Position numbers and translations under genes: made by a program. Shown one piece after another: positions 57,667-64,000 of a stretch of 64,000 bases of DNA. Source of the DNA: Pedococcus sp031456495 (lineage in GTDB: Bacteria > Actinomycetota > Actinomycetes > Actinomycetales > Dermatophilaceae); the NCBI RefSeq assembly GCF_031456495.1, contig NZ_JAVDUW010000001.1, forward strand, positions 682,001 through 746,000. Direction: 5' to 3'. The notes below the pieces were generated by a model. The model saw only the letters and a list, made by a program, of their open reading frames with translations, was not told the origin of the DNA and did no database searches. Each line of letters starts with the position of its first letter. The stretch's first letter is position 1.

Positions 57667-58917
57667 TCAGCGCATGTTGCCGGTGTGGCCCAGCGAGAAC
57701 CGCCCGGGCTGCGGCCAGACGGCCAGGCCGTGGGGGCCGCTGTCGACCTTGATCGTGTGGGTGACCTTGCCGGTCGTGGTGTCGAACACGTAGACGACGT
57801 GGTCGTACCGTCCGGCGAGCCACAGCTCGTCACCCAGCGCGGTCACGCCGCCCATGTCGGGAGAGCCGCCGCCCGGGATCTTCCACAGGGCGACCTTGGC
57901 CAGGGTGCTGCTGTCGAGGACGGTGATGGAGCCGGCGTCCCGGTTCGACACGAACAGTCGCCTGGCGTCCCGCGAGGGGTAGATGCCGTGGGCTCCCATG
58001 GCGGTGTGGATGAAGCGGGAGATCTTCTGCGTCTTCGCGTCGATGACCCACACGCCGTTGCGCAGCATGTCGGCGACGAGGAACCAGCGCCCGTCCGGGG
58101 TGAGCCGGACGTCCTGCGGCATGGCCGACGCCCCGGGCATCAGGCCCTGCTTCGGGCTGCCGGGCATGTTCATCGCCTCGTGCGGCGACGTCGCCCCGGG
58201 GGTCTTCACCCTGTTCAGGTCGATGACCTTGCGGACCTTCCGGGCCTCCGCGTCGATCACGAGCAGCTTGCCCGAGAACTCGCAGCTGGCGACGAAGAAG
58301 CTCTCGTCGGCGCTGAAGTCGGCGTGGTTGACGCCGTGGCACGGGACCGGCAGCGAGCGCTGCAGCTTCATGGTCCGCGGGTCGCGGACGTCGATGCGCC
58401 GCAGCCGCTCCGCCATGACGAGGGCGTGCTTGCCGTTGGGCGTGAAGTAGAGGTTGTACGGGTCGGCCACCGGGACGGCCTTGCCCTGCTTGCCCGTGAC
58501 GGGGTCGATGGGGATGAGGTCGTTGCCGAGGTCGTCGTTGACCCAGAGCGTCTTGAGGTCCCACGACGGCACCACGTGCTGCGGCTCGCGCCCGGTGCTG
58601 AACCGGCGGATGACCTTGTAGGTGCGCGGGTCGATGACCTGCACGGTGTCGGCCATGGTGTTGGGCACGTAGACGAGCGCACGGGCCTTCGCCGCCTCGG
58701 GCGAGAGCATGCCCGCGCCGTCGTGCTCGTAGACGTTCGTCGTCGCGGCCGTGGTCGTGCTCGACGACTGTGTCGTCGAGGTGCTGCCGGACGGCGTCGT
58801 CGTCCCTGCCGTGTCGCGCACCGACGGGCTGCAGGCGGACAGCGCGCACCCGGCCGCGACGACGGCGGCGATCGCGCCGAGGCGCAGGCGTGCGCCGGCC
58901 GGTCGGACTGTCCTCAC
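57667..58917 (-). CDS. YncE-like beta-propeller lipoprotein
   Basis: The 416-aa protein has a lipoprotein signal with the lipobox LSAC near residue 30 and a Ser/Thr linker (about 32-58). A seven-bladed propeller follows, made of YVPNTMADTVQVIDPRTYKVIRRF-like repeats, as in YncE and cytochrome cd1-like proteins. Two internal Cys residues may pair. The function is unknown; relatives bind DNA, cofactors or partner enzymes. Its GTG at 58917 overlaps the stop of the deacetylase-like gene upstream (GTGA), so the two proteins are coupled and probably work together at the outer membrane face. Confidence 0.83.
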   Translation of the reverse strand: MRTVRPAGARLRLGAIAAVVAAGCALSACSPSVRDTAGTTTPSGSTSTTQSSSTTTAATTNVYEHDGAGMLSPEAAKARALVYVPNTMADTVQVIDPRTYKVIRRFSTGREPQHVVPSWDLKTLWVNDDLGNDLIPIDPVTGKQGKAVPVADPYNLYFTPNGKHALVMAERLRRIDVRDPRTMKLQRSLPVPCHGVNHADFSADESFFVASCEFSGKLLVIDAEARKVRKVIDLNRVKTPGATSPHEAMNMPGSPKQGLMPGASAMPQDVRLTPDGRWFLVADMLRNGVWVIDAKTQKISRFIHTAMGAHGIYPSRDARRLFVSNRDAGSITVLDSSTLAKVALWKIPGGGSPDMGGVTALGDELWLAGRYDHVVYVFDTTTGKVTHTIKVDSGPHGLAVWPQPGRFSLGHTGNMR

Positions 58918-59801
58918 GCGACGTCCCGCAGGAGGGTGCTGAGCCCGACCGGGCGCAGCCCCATCCGGGACAGGTCGGTGAGTATGCCGGGCAGAGCCTC
59001 GGCGGTGCCGGCGTGCCCCAGGTGGAGGCTCACGATCGACCCGGCCCGCACCTGGGTGCGGGTGCGCTGCCGGACCGCGACGGCACCGGGGTCGAGGAAG
59101 TCCTGGGGATCGACGTCGTACGACACGCAGCGAGCGTAACCAGCCCGGCGGGCCGCTGCGCGGATGCGCGCCGTGCTGTGCAGGGTGCCGCTCGGCCGGA
59201 ACCACCAGCCGGCCGTGCCGACGGCCTTCTCCAGCGCCGAGACGCCCTTGGCCACCTCGGCGTCGGCGGTGGCGGCGTCGAGGGTCTTCATCTGCTGGTG
59301 GCTCCACGTGTGGTTGCCCACCTCGTGCCCGGCAGCCAGCACGGCGCGGGCGAGCTCCGGGGCGGCGGTGACCCAGGTGCCGACCGCGAAGACGGTGATG
59401 TGGGCGTCCGCTGCCCGGCAGGCCTCGAGCACCTGCGTGGTGAGCGAGGCCGGCCCCTGGCCGTGGAAGGTCAGCGCCACCTCGGACCGGTCGCGCGGCC
59501 CGTGGACGATGTCGTCGCCGGGGCGGGAGGCGATGCCCGGCTTCACGAGGCCGCCGCCGGCCGTGGCCGTCGGCGACCCGGTCGCCGTCGTGGTCGCCGC
59601 ACCCGAGGTGGAGGGCGAGGACGCAGAGCTCGACGAGCCACCCGAACCGGACTGGCCGCCCGGGTGGTCCGGGGTCGAGCACGCCGCGGTGGTGAAGGCG
59701 ACGGCCGCGGCCCCGAGCACCGCCCGCCGCGTGGGCGCCGGCGTCCGCCCGGGTGAGGGGTCGGGCAGGACCGGCTCTGCGTCGCTGTTCACGGCGGGCA
59801 T
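58914..59801 (-). CDS. Polysaccharide deacetylase-family lipoprotein with altered active site
   Basis: The 295-aa protein has a twin-Arg motif (Arg25-Arg26) before a hydrophobic stretch and a lipobox TTAAC41, so it may be exported by Tat and lipidated. A Ser/Thr/Gly linker of about 45 residues leads to a NodB-homology domain. The metal-binding HxxxH is intact (His164, His168 in VGNHTWSHQ). Motif 1, normally TFDDG, reads TFHGQG (111-116), removing the catalytic base and a metal ligand. The enzyme may use other residues or be non-catalytic. It precedes the propeller lipoprotein gene with a four-base overlap. Start ATG at 59801. Confidence 0.85.
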   Translation of the reverse strand: MPAVNSDAEPVLPDPSPGRTPAPTRRAVLGAAAVAFTTAACSTPDHPGGQSGSGGSSSSASSPSTSGAATTTATGSPTATAGGGLVKPGIASRPGDDIVHGPRDRSEVALTFHGQGPASLTTQVLEACRAADAHITVFAVGTWVTAAPELARAVLAAGHEVGNHTWSHQQMKTLDAATADAEVAKGVSALEKAVGTAGWWFRPSGTLHSTARIRAAARRAGYARCVSYDVDPQDFLDPGAVAVRQRTRTQVRAGSIVSLHLGHAGTAEALPGILTDLSRMGLRPVGLSTLLRDVA

Positions 59802-59863
59802 GCTCGCAGGTCAAGTTGGGAAGTCGATCAAGACGCGCCTGCGCGCAGGGCCCCGGCCGTCGC

Positions 59864-59869
59864 TACGCT
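59864..59869 (+). promoter_or_regulatory. -10 box TACGCT, leaderless start of the PNP gene
   Basis: TACGCT ends 6 bases before the GTG at 59876. Confidence 0.5.
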
Positions 59870-59875
59870 TCCGGG

Positions 59876-60727
59876 GTGAGTGAGCAGAGCCGCCCGTCGC
59901 CGGGCGCCCCCGACCTGTCCGACCCGGCCACGGATCCCTTCGAGGTGGCGCGCGCCGCCGCCGCAGTCATCGCCGAGCGCACCGGCGCCGAGCGCCATGA
60001 CGTAGCCCTCGTCCTGGGCTCCGGCTGGGGCCAGACCGGCGACCTCATCGGGGAGACGCTCGCGACCGTCGACAACGAGGACGTCCCCGGCTTCGGCCGG
60101 GCGGCCGTCGCCGGCCACTCGGGCACGATGCGCTCGGTCGCGATCGGCGACACCGGCAGGCGAGCCCTCGTCTACGGCACCCGCACCCACTTCTACGAGG
60201 GCCGCGGCGTGCGCTCCGTGGTCCACGCCGTGCGCACCGCTGCCGCAGCAGGCTGCTCGACCATCGTCCTGACCAACGGCTGCGGCGGGCTGAACCCCGC
60301 CTGGCGCCCCGGCACCCCGGTCCTCATCCGCGACCACATCAACCTCACGGCGCACTCCCCCATCGAGGGCGCGAACTTCGTCGACCTGACCGACCTGTAC
60401 TCGCCCCGCCTGCGCGAGCTCGCGCGCACCGTCGACCCCGACCTCGACGAGGGCGTCTACGTGCAGTTCCGCGGCCCGCACTACGAGACGCCGGCGGAGG
60501 TGCAGATGGCCAAGGTGATCGGCGGCGACCTCGTCGGCATGTCGACCACCCTCGAGGCGATCGCGGCACGCCAGAGCGGGCTCGAGGTGCTCGGCATCTC
60601 CCTCGTCACCAACCTCGCCGCCGGCATCAGCGACCAGCCTCTCTCGCACGAGGAGGTCCTCGAGGCCGGCCAAGCTGCCGCGGAACGGTGCGGCCGCCTG
60701 CTCGCCGCCGTCGTCGGCCGGATCTGA
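59876..60727 (+). CDS. Purine nucleoside phosphorylase (trimeric, PNP type)
   Basis: The 283-aa protein belongs to the trimeric PNP family for guanosine and inosine. It has the phosphate loop LVLGSGWGQTGDL, the HSGTMRS block, RTHFYEGRG, TNGCGGLNPAWRPGTP and the base-binding region FRGPHYETPAEVQM...VGMSTTLEAIAAR, followed by ISLVTNLAAGIS. The order PNP then phosphohexomutase matches what I recall of the mycobacterial deoD-pmmB pair. Start GTG at 59876. The next gene begins 12 bases after its stop. Confidence 0.94.
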   Translation: MSEQSRPSPGAPDLSDPATDPFEVARAAAAVIAERTGAERHDVALVLGSGWGQTGDLIGETLATVDNEDVPGFGRAAVAGHSGTMRSVAIGDTGRRALVYGTRTHFYEGRGVRSVVHAVRTAAAAGCSTIVLTNGCGGLNPAWRPGTPVLIRDHINLTAHSPIEGANFVDLTDLYSPRLRELARTVDPDLDEGVYVQFRGPHYETPAEVQMAKVIGGDLVGMSTTLEAIAARQSGLEVLGISLVTNLAAGISDQPLSHEEVLEAGQAAAERCGRLLAAVVGRI

Positions 60728-60739
60728 GAGGAGCACCCC

Positions 60740-62449
60740 ATGACGTATGCCGCGCGCCACGGACGCGACGGGTCCACGCCGGAGACCCACGGGCACGAGG
60801 ACGAGCTCGTCGAGGCCGCCCAGCACTGGATCGACGACGACCCCGACCACGACACCCGGGTCGAGCTCGGTGAGGTCCTCGTCCGCGCCAAGCAGGGCGA
60901 CGAGGAGGCGCTGGCCGACCTGTCGGACCGGTTCGCCGGGATGCTCGAGTTCGGGACCGCCGGGCTGCGCGGCGCCCTCGGCGCCGGTCCCAACCGGATG
61001 AACCGCGCAGTGGTCATCCGTGCGGCCGCCGGGCTCACGGCATACCTCCAGGAGACCGACCCCGAGCCCTTCGTGGTGGTCGGCTACGACGCGCGGACCA
61101 AGTCCGACGTCTTCGCCCGCGACACCGCGGCGGTCGTCGTCGGGGCCGGCGGCCGGGCCATGGTCCTTCCGCACGTGCTGCCGACCCCCGTGCTGGCCTT
61201 CGCCATCCGCCACCTCGGGGCGGACGCCGGCGTGATGGTCACCGCGAGCCACAACCCGCCGCAGGACAACGGGTACAAGGTCTACCTCGGCGACGGCTCG
61301 CAGATCGTCCCGCCGGCCGACAGCCGGATCGCCGGGCACATCGCCCGGGTCGCGCAGGTCGCCGACGTGCCGCTCGCCGACGACGGCTGGGAGACCCTCG
61401 GCGACGACGTGCTCGAGGCCTACCTCGACGCGACCGCGCGCGTGGTCGCGCCCGACAGCCCGCGCGACCTGTCGGTCGTGCACACCGCCCTGCACGGCGT
61501 CGGCAGCGACACCCTCATGCAGGTCTTCGAGCGGGCCGGCTTCCCGGCGCCCACCCCGGTGGCCAGCCAGGAGCACCCGGACGCCGCCTTCCCGACCGTG
61601 ACCTTCCCCAACCCGGAGGAACCCGGCGCCATCGACGCCGCGCTCGCCCTCGCCGAGGAGGTCCGGCCCGACATCGTCCTGGCCAACGACCCCGACGCCG
61701 ACCGGTGCGCCGTCGCCGTCCCCGACGGCGGGCAGTGGCACATGCTGCGCGGCGACGAGGTGGGTGCGCTGCTCGGGGCTCACCTGCTGGCCCGCGGCGT
61801 GCCGGAGGATGCCGTGTTCGCCAACTCGATCGTGTCCTCGCGGCTGCTCGCGGCCATGGCGAAGGACGCCGGGATCCGCCACGAGGAGACGCTTACCGGC
61901 TTCAAGTGGATCTCGCGGGTCGAGGGGCTGCGCTACGGCTACGAGGAGGCGCTGGGCTACTGCGTCGACCCCGCGACCGTTCGCGACAAGGACGGCGTGA
62001 GCGCCTGCCTGCTGATGGCCGAGCTGGCCGCCACGCTCAAGGCGGAGGGGCGCACCCTCACGGACCTGCTCGACGAGCTCGCCGTGAAGCACGGCGTCCA
62101 CGCCACCGACTCGTTCTCGGTGCGGGTGGCGGACCTGTCGCTCATCGGCACCGTCATGGCGCGGCTGCGCGAGCAGCCCCCGGCCGACATCGGCGGGACC
62201 GCCGTGGCCCGGGCCGACGACCTCGCCAAGGGCAGCGAGTCGCTGCCGCCGACCGACGGGCTGCGCTACCACCTCGAGGACGGCAGCCGGGTCATCGTCC
62301 GGCCGTCCGGCACCGAGCCGAAGCTCAAGGTCTACCTCGAGGTGGTCGAGCCGGTCGCCGACGAGGACGCCCTGGACGCGGCCAAGGCCGTCGCCGCGGA
62401 GCGTCTTTCGGGCCTGCGCGAGGCGATGGCGGCGCTCACCGCCGCCTGA
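60740..62449 (+). CDS. Phosphohexomutase (phosphoglucomutase/phosphomannomutase family)
   Basis: The 569-aa protein has all four alpha-D-phosphohexomutase domains: the catalytic Ser in VMVTASHNPPQDNGYKVYL, the metal loop LANDPDADRCAVAV, a sugar-specificity region GFKWISRV..L.YGYEEALGYC and the C-terminal phosphate-binding RPSGTEPKLKVYLEV. It may act on glucose, mannose or deoxyribose phosphate. With PNP upstream, phosphopentomutase activity on the released ribose 1-phosphate is the attractive option. The ATG has GAGAGGAG 6 bases upstream and lies 12 bases after PNP. Confidence 0.93.
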   Translation: MTYAARHGRDGSTPETHGHEDELVEAAQHWIDDDPDHDTRVELGEVLVRAKQGDEEALADLSDRFAGMLEFGTAGLRGALGAGPNRMNRAVVIRAAAGLTAYLQETDPEPFVVVGYDARTKSDVFARDTAAVVVGAGGRAMVLPHVLPTPVLAFAIRHLGADAGVMVTASHNPPQDNGYKVYLGDGSQIVPPADSRIAGHIARVAQVADVPLADDGWETLGDDVLEAYLDATARVVAPDSPRDLSVVHTALHGVGSDTLMQVFERAGFPAPTPVASQEHPDAAFPTVTFPNPEEPGAIDAALALAEEVRPDIVLANDPDADRCAVAVPDGGQWHMLRGDEVGALLGAHLLARGVPEDAVFANSIVSSRLLAAMAKDAGIRHEETLTGFKWISRVEGLRYGYEEALGYCVDPATVRDKDGVSACLLMAELAATLKAEGRTLTDLLDELAVKHGVHATDSFSVRVADLSLIGTVMARLREQPPADIGGTAVARADDLAKGSESLPPTDGLRYHLEDGSRVIVRPSGTEPKLKVYLEVVEPVADEDALDAAKAVAAERLSGLREAMAALTAA

Positions 62450-62488
62450 GGCTTCGGCCCGGCCGAGCCCTCCGTCAGGCTGGGCGCC

Positions 62489-62521
62489 GTCCGCCCGGGA
62501 CCGGGCTGGGCCCGGGCGGAC
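62489..62521. terminator. Bidirectional terminator hairpin
   Basis: GTCCGCCCGGG (62489-62499) pairs exactly with CCCGGGCGGAC (62511-62521) over an 11-base loop, between the convergent phosphohexomutase gene and the gene ending at 62537. Confidence 0.65.
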
Positions 62522-62536
62522 GGGCACTGCGCCGGG

Positions 62537-63028
62537 CTAGGACTTCCGCCAGAACCGCTTCCTGGCCCGCGACGCGTCGGCCGGCTCGGGGGACGGCGTG
62601 GCGGCGTCGGCGTCGTCGACCGGCTTCGGCTCGCCGTCGAAGTCCTGGGCGTCGCCCTCGAGGGCGACGAGAAGCAGGCTGACGAAGTAGCCGGCCCCCT
62701 GGTCCCCCGTCACGGCCTCGAGCTCCACCTGGCCGTCCTCGACGAGGAAGTTGAAGGCGTCCAGGGCCGACAGGCGCAGCTCGGTGATCCACACCGCCTC
62801 GAGGAAGCTCGACACCTGCCGCGGCCGCGTGCCCGGCCGGTAGCGGACCAGGGCCACCAGCAGCCGCTCGGGGTCGTCGGTGACCTCCACCTCGACCTGG
62901 GCGAACATGACGCTGGCGACGAGCCGGCGACGCAGCCGGGCCGCGGCGTCGGCCAGCGGCGCACCGGAGGCGGGCGGCAGGTTGTTGGTCACCGCCTCCC
63001 GGAGCTGCATGAATTCGGCACGGTCCAC
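62537..63028 (-). CDS. Conserved hypothetical protein, unknown function
   Basis: The 163-aa protein is not recognised. Its first half is helical and charged (RAEFMQLREAV, DAAARLRRRLVASVMF). The second half alternates hydrophobic strands (VEVEVTDDPERLLVALVRYRPG, AVWITELRLSALDAFNFLV), with an acidic low-complexity stretch and a basic ARKRFWRK tail at the end. No signal peptide, membrane helix or Cys pair is seen. The GTG at 63028 is chosen, as the ATG inside (VDRAEFM) is later and the TTG at 63064 adds an unlike sequence. It diverges from the receiver-domain gene. Confidence 0.55.
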   Translation of the reverse strand: MDRAEFMQLREAVTNNLPPASGAPLADAAARLRRRLVASVMFAQVEVEVTDDPERLLVALVRYRPGTRPRQVSSFLEAVWITELRLSALDAFNFLVEDGQVELEAVTGDQGAGYFVSLLLVALEGDAQDFDGEPKPVDDADAATPSPEPADASRARKRFWRKS

Positions 63029-63121
63029 GCGTGCGAGCGTGCCCGACTTGGGCGGAAACGGCAACGGGCGCCACCTCGCGGCGCGTCGCCCCGATCCGCC
63101 CGGATCCGGGCCGCCGCACCA

Positions 63122-63127
63122 TAGGGT
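63122..63127 (+). promoter_or_regulatory. -10 box TAGGGT of the receiver-domain gene
   Basis: TAGGGT lies 59 bases before the ATG at 63187, which has GGGAAGGA as ribosome-binding site. This is a leadered promoter. Confidence 0.4.
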
Positions 63128-63186
63128 GCGGGGTGAGGTTTCCGGCCGTCCCTCCCGGCCGTGACGGCGCTCGGGAAGGACCAGCG

Positions 63187-63549
63187 ATGAAGGTTCTCGT
63201 GGTCGAGGACGACCTGGACATCCAGGACCTCGTCGTCACCCTGCTCACTCGTGACGGCCACACCGTGGTCGCCGAGGCGGAGGGCTGGACCGGCCTTGCC
63301 ACCGCCCTGGCGCAGGCACCCGACCTCGTGGTCCTCGACTGGATGATGCCGGGCATGAGCGGGGTGGAGGTCTGCCGCGCCCTGCGTGACGACCCGCGGA
63401 CCAAGGACGTCCCCGTCCTCATGCTCACCTCCAAGGCGCAGGAGGCCGACATCGACCAGGCGTTCACGGCGGGGGCCGACGACTACATGGTCAAGCCGTT
63501 CCGCGGGCGCGAGCTGGTCAGCCGGGTCCGGGACCTCGTGACCCGCTGA
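63187..63549 (+). CDS. Stand-alone response-regulator receiver domain
   Basis: The 120-aa CheY-like protein has only a receiver domain: acidic pair in VVEDDLD, phospho-acceptor Asp51 in VVLDWMMPG, Thr in MLTSKAQ and Lys in YMVKPF. No DNA-binding or enzyme output is attached, and no histidine kinase is adjacent. It may be a phosphate relay or a partner of a kinase elsewhere. The start has a good Shine-Dalgarno (GGGAAGGA 6 bases before ATG). Confidence 0.92.
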   Translation: MKVLVVEDDLDIQDLVVTLLTRDGHTVVAEAEGWTGLATALAQAPDLVVLDWMMPGMSGVEVCRALRDDPRTKDVPVLMLTSKAQEADIDQAFTAGADDYMVKPFRGRELVSRVRDLVTR

Positions 63550-63705
63550 CGGCGCGCCACGCGAGGTTCGGTGCCGGCGCGGTCGTCGCGCGGTCGTCGG
63601 GCGGGCGCTCCCACAGCGACCACAAAGGCTCGGTACAGCCGGGGTCCACCCGAGGGGTGTGTCGTGGGGTCCATCGATCCCCGACCCGAACCGCAGGTGA
63701 CCCCG

Positions 63706-64000
63706 ATGCCGACCCTCCGCCGCCCCCTCGCCCTCTCCCTCGTCACCGCCGCCGCCCTGGCCGGCGGAGCCGTCGGCTACGGCGGGTACCAGCTCGAGAG
63801 CGCCCTGCGCTCCTCCGGCACCGCGGTCGCGGTGGGTGGCACGCGCGCCGGCACCGAGCCGGCCCGCTGGGGTGGTCGCTGGTATGCCGGGGGCACGTGG
63901 GACGGCGACGGGTGGTCGGGCGCCGGCAGCGGCGGCTCGGTGGGCGGCGGCACGGGCAGCGGGGGAACCGGCGGCGCGGGCAGCGGCACAGGGAGCGGTA
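63706..64000 (+). CDS. Secreted Gly/Ser-rich protein, N-terminal part
   Basis: The frame starts at ATG 63706 and runs off the right edge (98 residues seen). It has a basic start, a hydrophobic stretch (about 7-24) ending in AGGAVGY, and then a low-complexity region of Gly, Ser and Thr with some Trp. A signal peptide or anchor followed by a Gly-rich linker is likely, so the domain is probably secreted. The functional domain is outside the window. Confidence 0.5.
   Translation, partial: MPTLRRPLALSLVTAAALAGGAVGYGGYQLESALRSSGTAVAVGGTRAGTEPARWGGRWYAGGTWDGDGWSGAGSGGSVGGGTGSGGTGGAGSGTGSG

Noticed and set aside
1..64000. GTATGCCG as a KOPS-like polar signal
   Set aside because: Orientation counts are near equal (24 against 17) and do not follow one strand along the window.
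1..64000. CRISPR arrays, tRNA or rRNA genes
   Set aside because: No regularly spaced direct repeats and no T-loop or conserved rRNA stretches were seen on reading both strands.

Overview
The window is high-GC (roughly 72-73% by eye), densely coded actinobacterial chromosome. Protein similarities recalled from memory (LCP proteins, CWB2 proteins, FadE25, AccA3/AccD5/AccE, GtrA, an MT0933-like protein) fit a Gram-positive actinobacterium, most likely of the Intrasporangiaceae/Dermatophilaceae type (Janibacter/Phycicoccus-like). The family is an inference, not proven here. No rRNA, tRNA, CRISPR array or complete insertion sequence was seen.

Layout. 1-6169: a divergent pair of LytR-CpsA-Psr ligases (one cut by the window edge), a secreted CWB2-repeat protein, a FadE25-like acyl-CoA dehydrogenase and an F420-type luciferase-like oxidoreductase. 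6245-18663: a surface polysaccharide locus. It has an OafA-type acyltransferase, a plus-strand operon (WbpI-type epimerase, glycosyltransferase, Wzx-like flippase) and a convergent minus-strand operon (WbpA, WbpD, WbpE, WbpB, two glycosyltransferases). Together the Wbp enzymes make a complete route to UDP-2,3-diacetamido-2,3-dideoxy-mannuronate. 18828-29600: CoA-binding protein, second CWB2 protein, purE-purK, gtrA, a two-component system, enoyl-CoA hydratase coupled to an adenylate cyclase, then birA divergent from the propionyl-CoA carboxylase beta and epsilon genes. 29601-32924: a c-di-AMP (ydaO) riboswitch before an NlpC/P60 hydrolase, a MOSC protein and a DUF885 peptidase. 32976-39251: a tight operon of a GltD-like Fe-S flavoprotein, pyruvate:ferredoxin oxidoreductase (NifJ) and a DHOD-like protein. 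39470-45512: an antiporter with a ZnF-UBP tail, Maf, and a branched-chain acyl-CoA module (carboxyltransferase, acyl-CoA dehydrogenase, MerR regulator with a large palindromic operator). 45513-48000: a probable acquired patch with an SDR remnant, an MFS exporter and its TetR regulator. 48003-64000: M50B peptidase, PfkB kinase, acyltransferase, tryptophan 2,3-dioxygenase, a PQQ-type dehydrogenase fusion, AccA3, an MT0933-like protein, LpdA-type quinone reductase, a beta-propeller lipoprotein coupled to a deviant polysaccharide deacetylase, purine nucleoside phosphorylase, phosphohexomutase, a lone receiver protein and the start of a Gly-rich secreted protein.

Three window-wide patterns stand out. 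First, about twenty genes carry a TANNNT -10 hexamer only 6-8 bases before the start codon, the layout of leaderless mRNAs. Second, the octamer GTATGCCG (or CGGCATAC) occurs about forty times against about two expected, even where it forces very rare codons. Third, the housekeeping genes (LCP, fadE25, purE, purK, gtrA, birA, accD5, accE, maf, accA3, lpdA, PNP, phosphomutase) follow the order I recall for the M. tuberculosis Rv3267-Rv3308 segment, with accessory modules inserted between them.
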